A stretch of 64,000 bases of DNA, taken from the NCBI GenBank assembly GCA_038380435.1, contig JAWZYU010000025.1:30356707-30420706 (forward strand), given 5' to 3'. The translations under genes were made by a program, and so were the position numbers. Below are positions 63,927 to 64,000 of the stretch, piece after piece (position 1 is the stretch's first letter; every line of letters starts with the position of its first letter). This DNA is from Ryuthela nishihirai (taxonomy: Eukaryota > Arthropoda > Arachnida > Araneae > Heptathelidae). The notes under the pieces were generated by a model. The model did not search any database. It worked only from the letters and a program-made list of their open reading frames with translations, and was not told where the DNA came from.

Positions 63927-64000
63927 ATAGAGACCCTTCACGTATTTGTATCTCTTAAAGTGCGAATTTCTTGATGATCAGTGACAATTTTAGAGTAGAT

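Overview
This 64 kb window is eukaryotic, AT-rich and almost entirely repetitive. No operons, ribosome-binding sites or long intact genes are visible, and nearly every open frame of 60-200 codons is a translation of a repeat. The repeat content (tRNA-derived SINEs, an RTE-type LINE, Tc1/mariner and hAT elements, many minisatellites) points to an arthropod. My best guess is an arachnid such as an orb-weaving spider, because SINE-derived open frames of this kind occur as spurious predicted proteins in spider gene sets. That species guess comes from memory and was not checked. Family names SINE-A to SINE-D below are local nicknames.

The dominant element is SINE-A, about 385 bp. It has a tRNA-Thr-like head with A box TGGCTCAGTCGG and B box GGTTCGAGTCC, a conserved body, and a 3' end in CAACCCAACC. 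About 50 complete or partial copies lie on both strands. For 16 of them I could read flanking target-site duplications of 11-14 bp directly, three of these on 5'-truncated copies. Two copies sit inside older SINE-A copies. SINE-C has a Ser/Leu-type tRNA head and a 3' end near CTGCTTGAGGGGGTATTT; it is present six times. SINE-B and SINE-D are minor tRNA-headed families.

Layout. 0-6.4 kb: SINE-A copies, one with an internal 33-bp expansion. 6.5-7.2 kb: 46-bp minisatellite. 7.8-8.2 kb: non-autonomous hAT element with a perfect 8-bp duplication. 10.0-10.5 kb: RTE LINE 3' end. 14.9-15.1 kb: the only candidate host exon, a short membrane-protein start with a strong splice donor. 16-20 kb: nested and inverted SINEs. 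21.8-22.5 kb: 24-bp minisatellite. 28.4-31.7 kb: a Tc1-type MITE followed by a decayed DNA transposon whose gene remnant is bracketed by 31-bp repeats. 33.6-34.7 kb: a G-rich MITE and an AT-rich satellite carrying a large hairpin. 38.1-39.7 kb: a SINE-C copy inflated by about 36 units of a 38-bp satellite. 41.4-43.8 kb: a long inverted repeat, a mariner-type transposase pseudogene and a Tc1-type remnant. 49.7-50.7 kb: inverted 18-bp arrays and a 73-bp hairpin MITE. 51-56 kb: minisatellites hit by SINE-A. 57.5-61.3 kb: a decayed RTE LINE on the minus strand, interrupted by an inverted SINE-B pair and a SINE-A. The rest is AT-rich unassigned DNA.

The genes do not form a pathway. The window is a record of successive transposition, with many datable nesting relations. 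The least expected structures are two unrelated SINE families with minisatellites grown inside the element around the tRNA-derived B-box region, an inverted SINE pair inserted as one unit with a 12-bp duplication, and the 28.7-31.7 kb transposon with repeat arrays on both sides of its gene.
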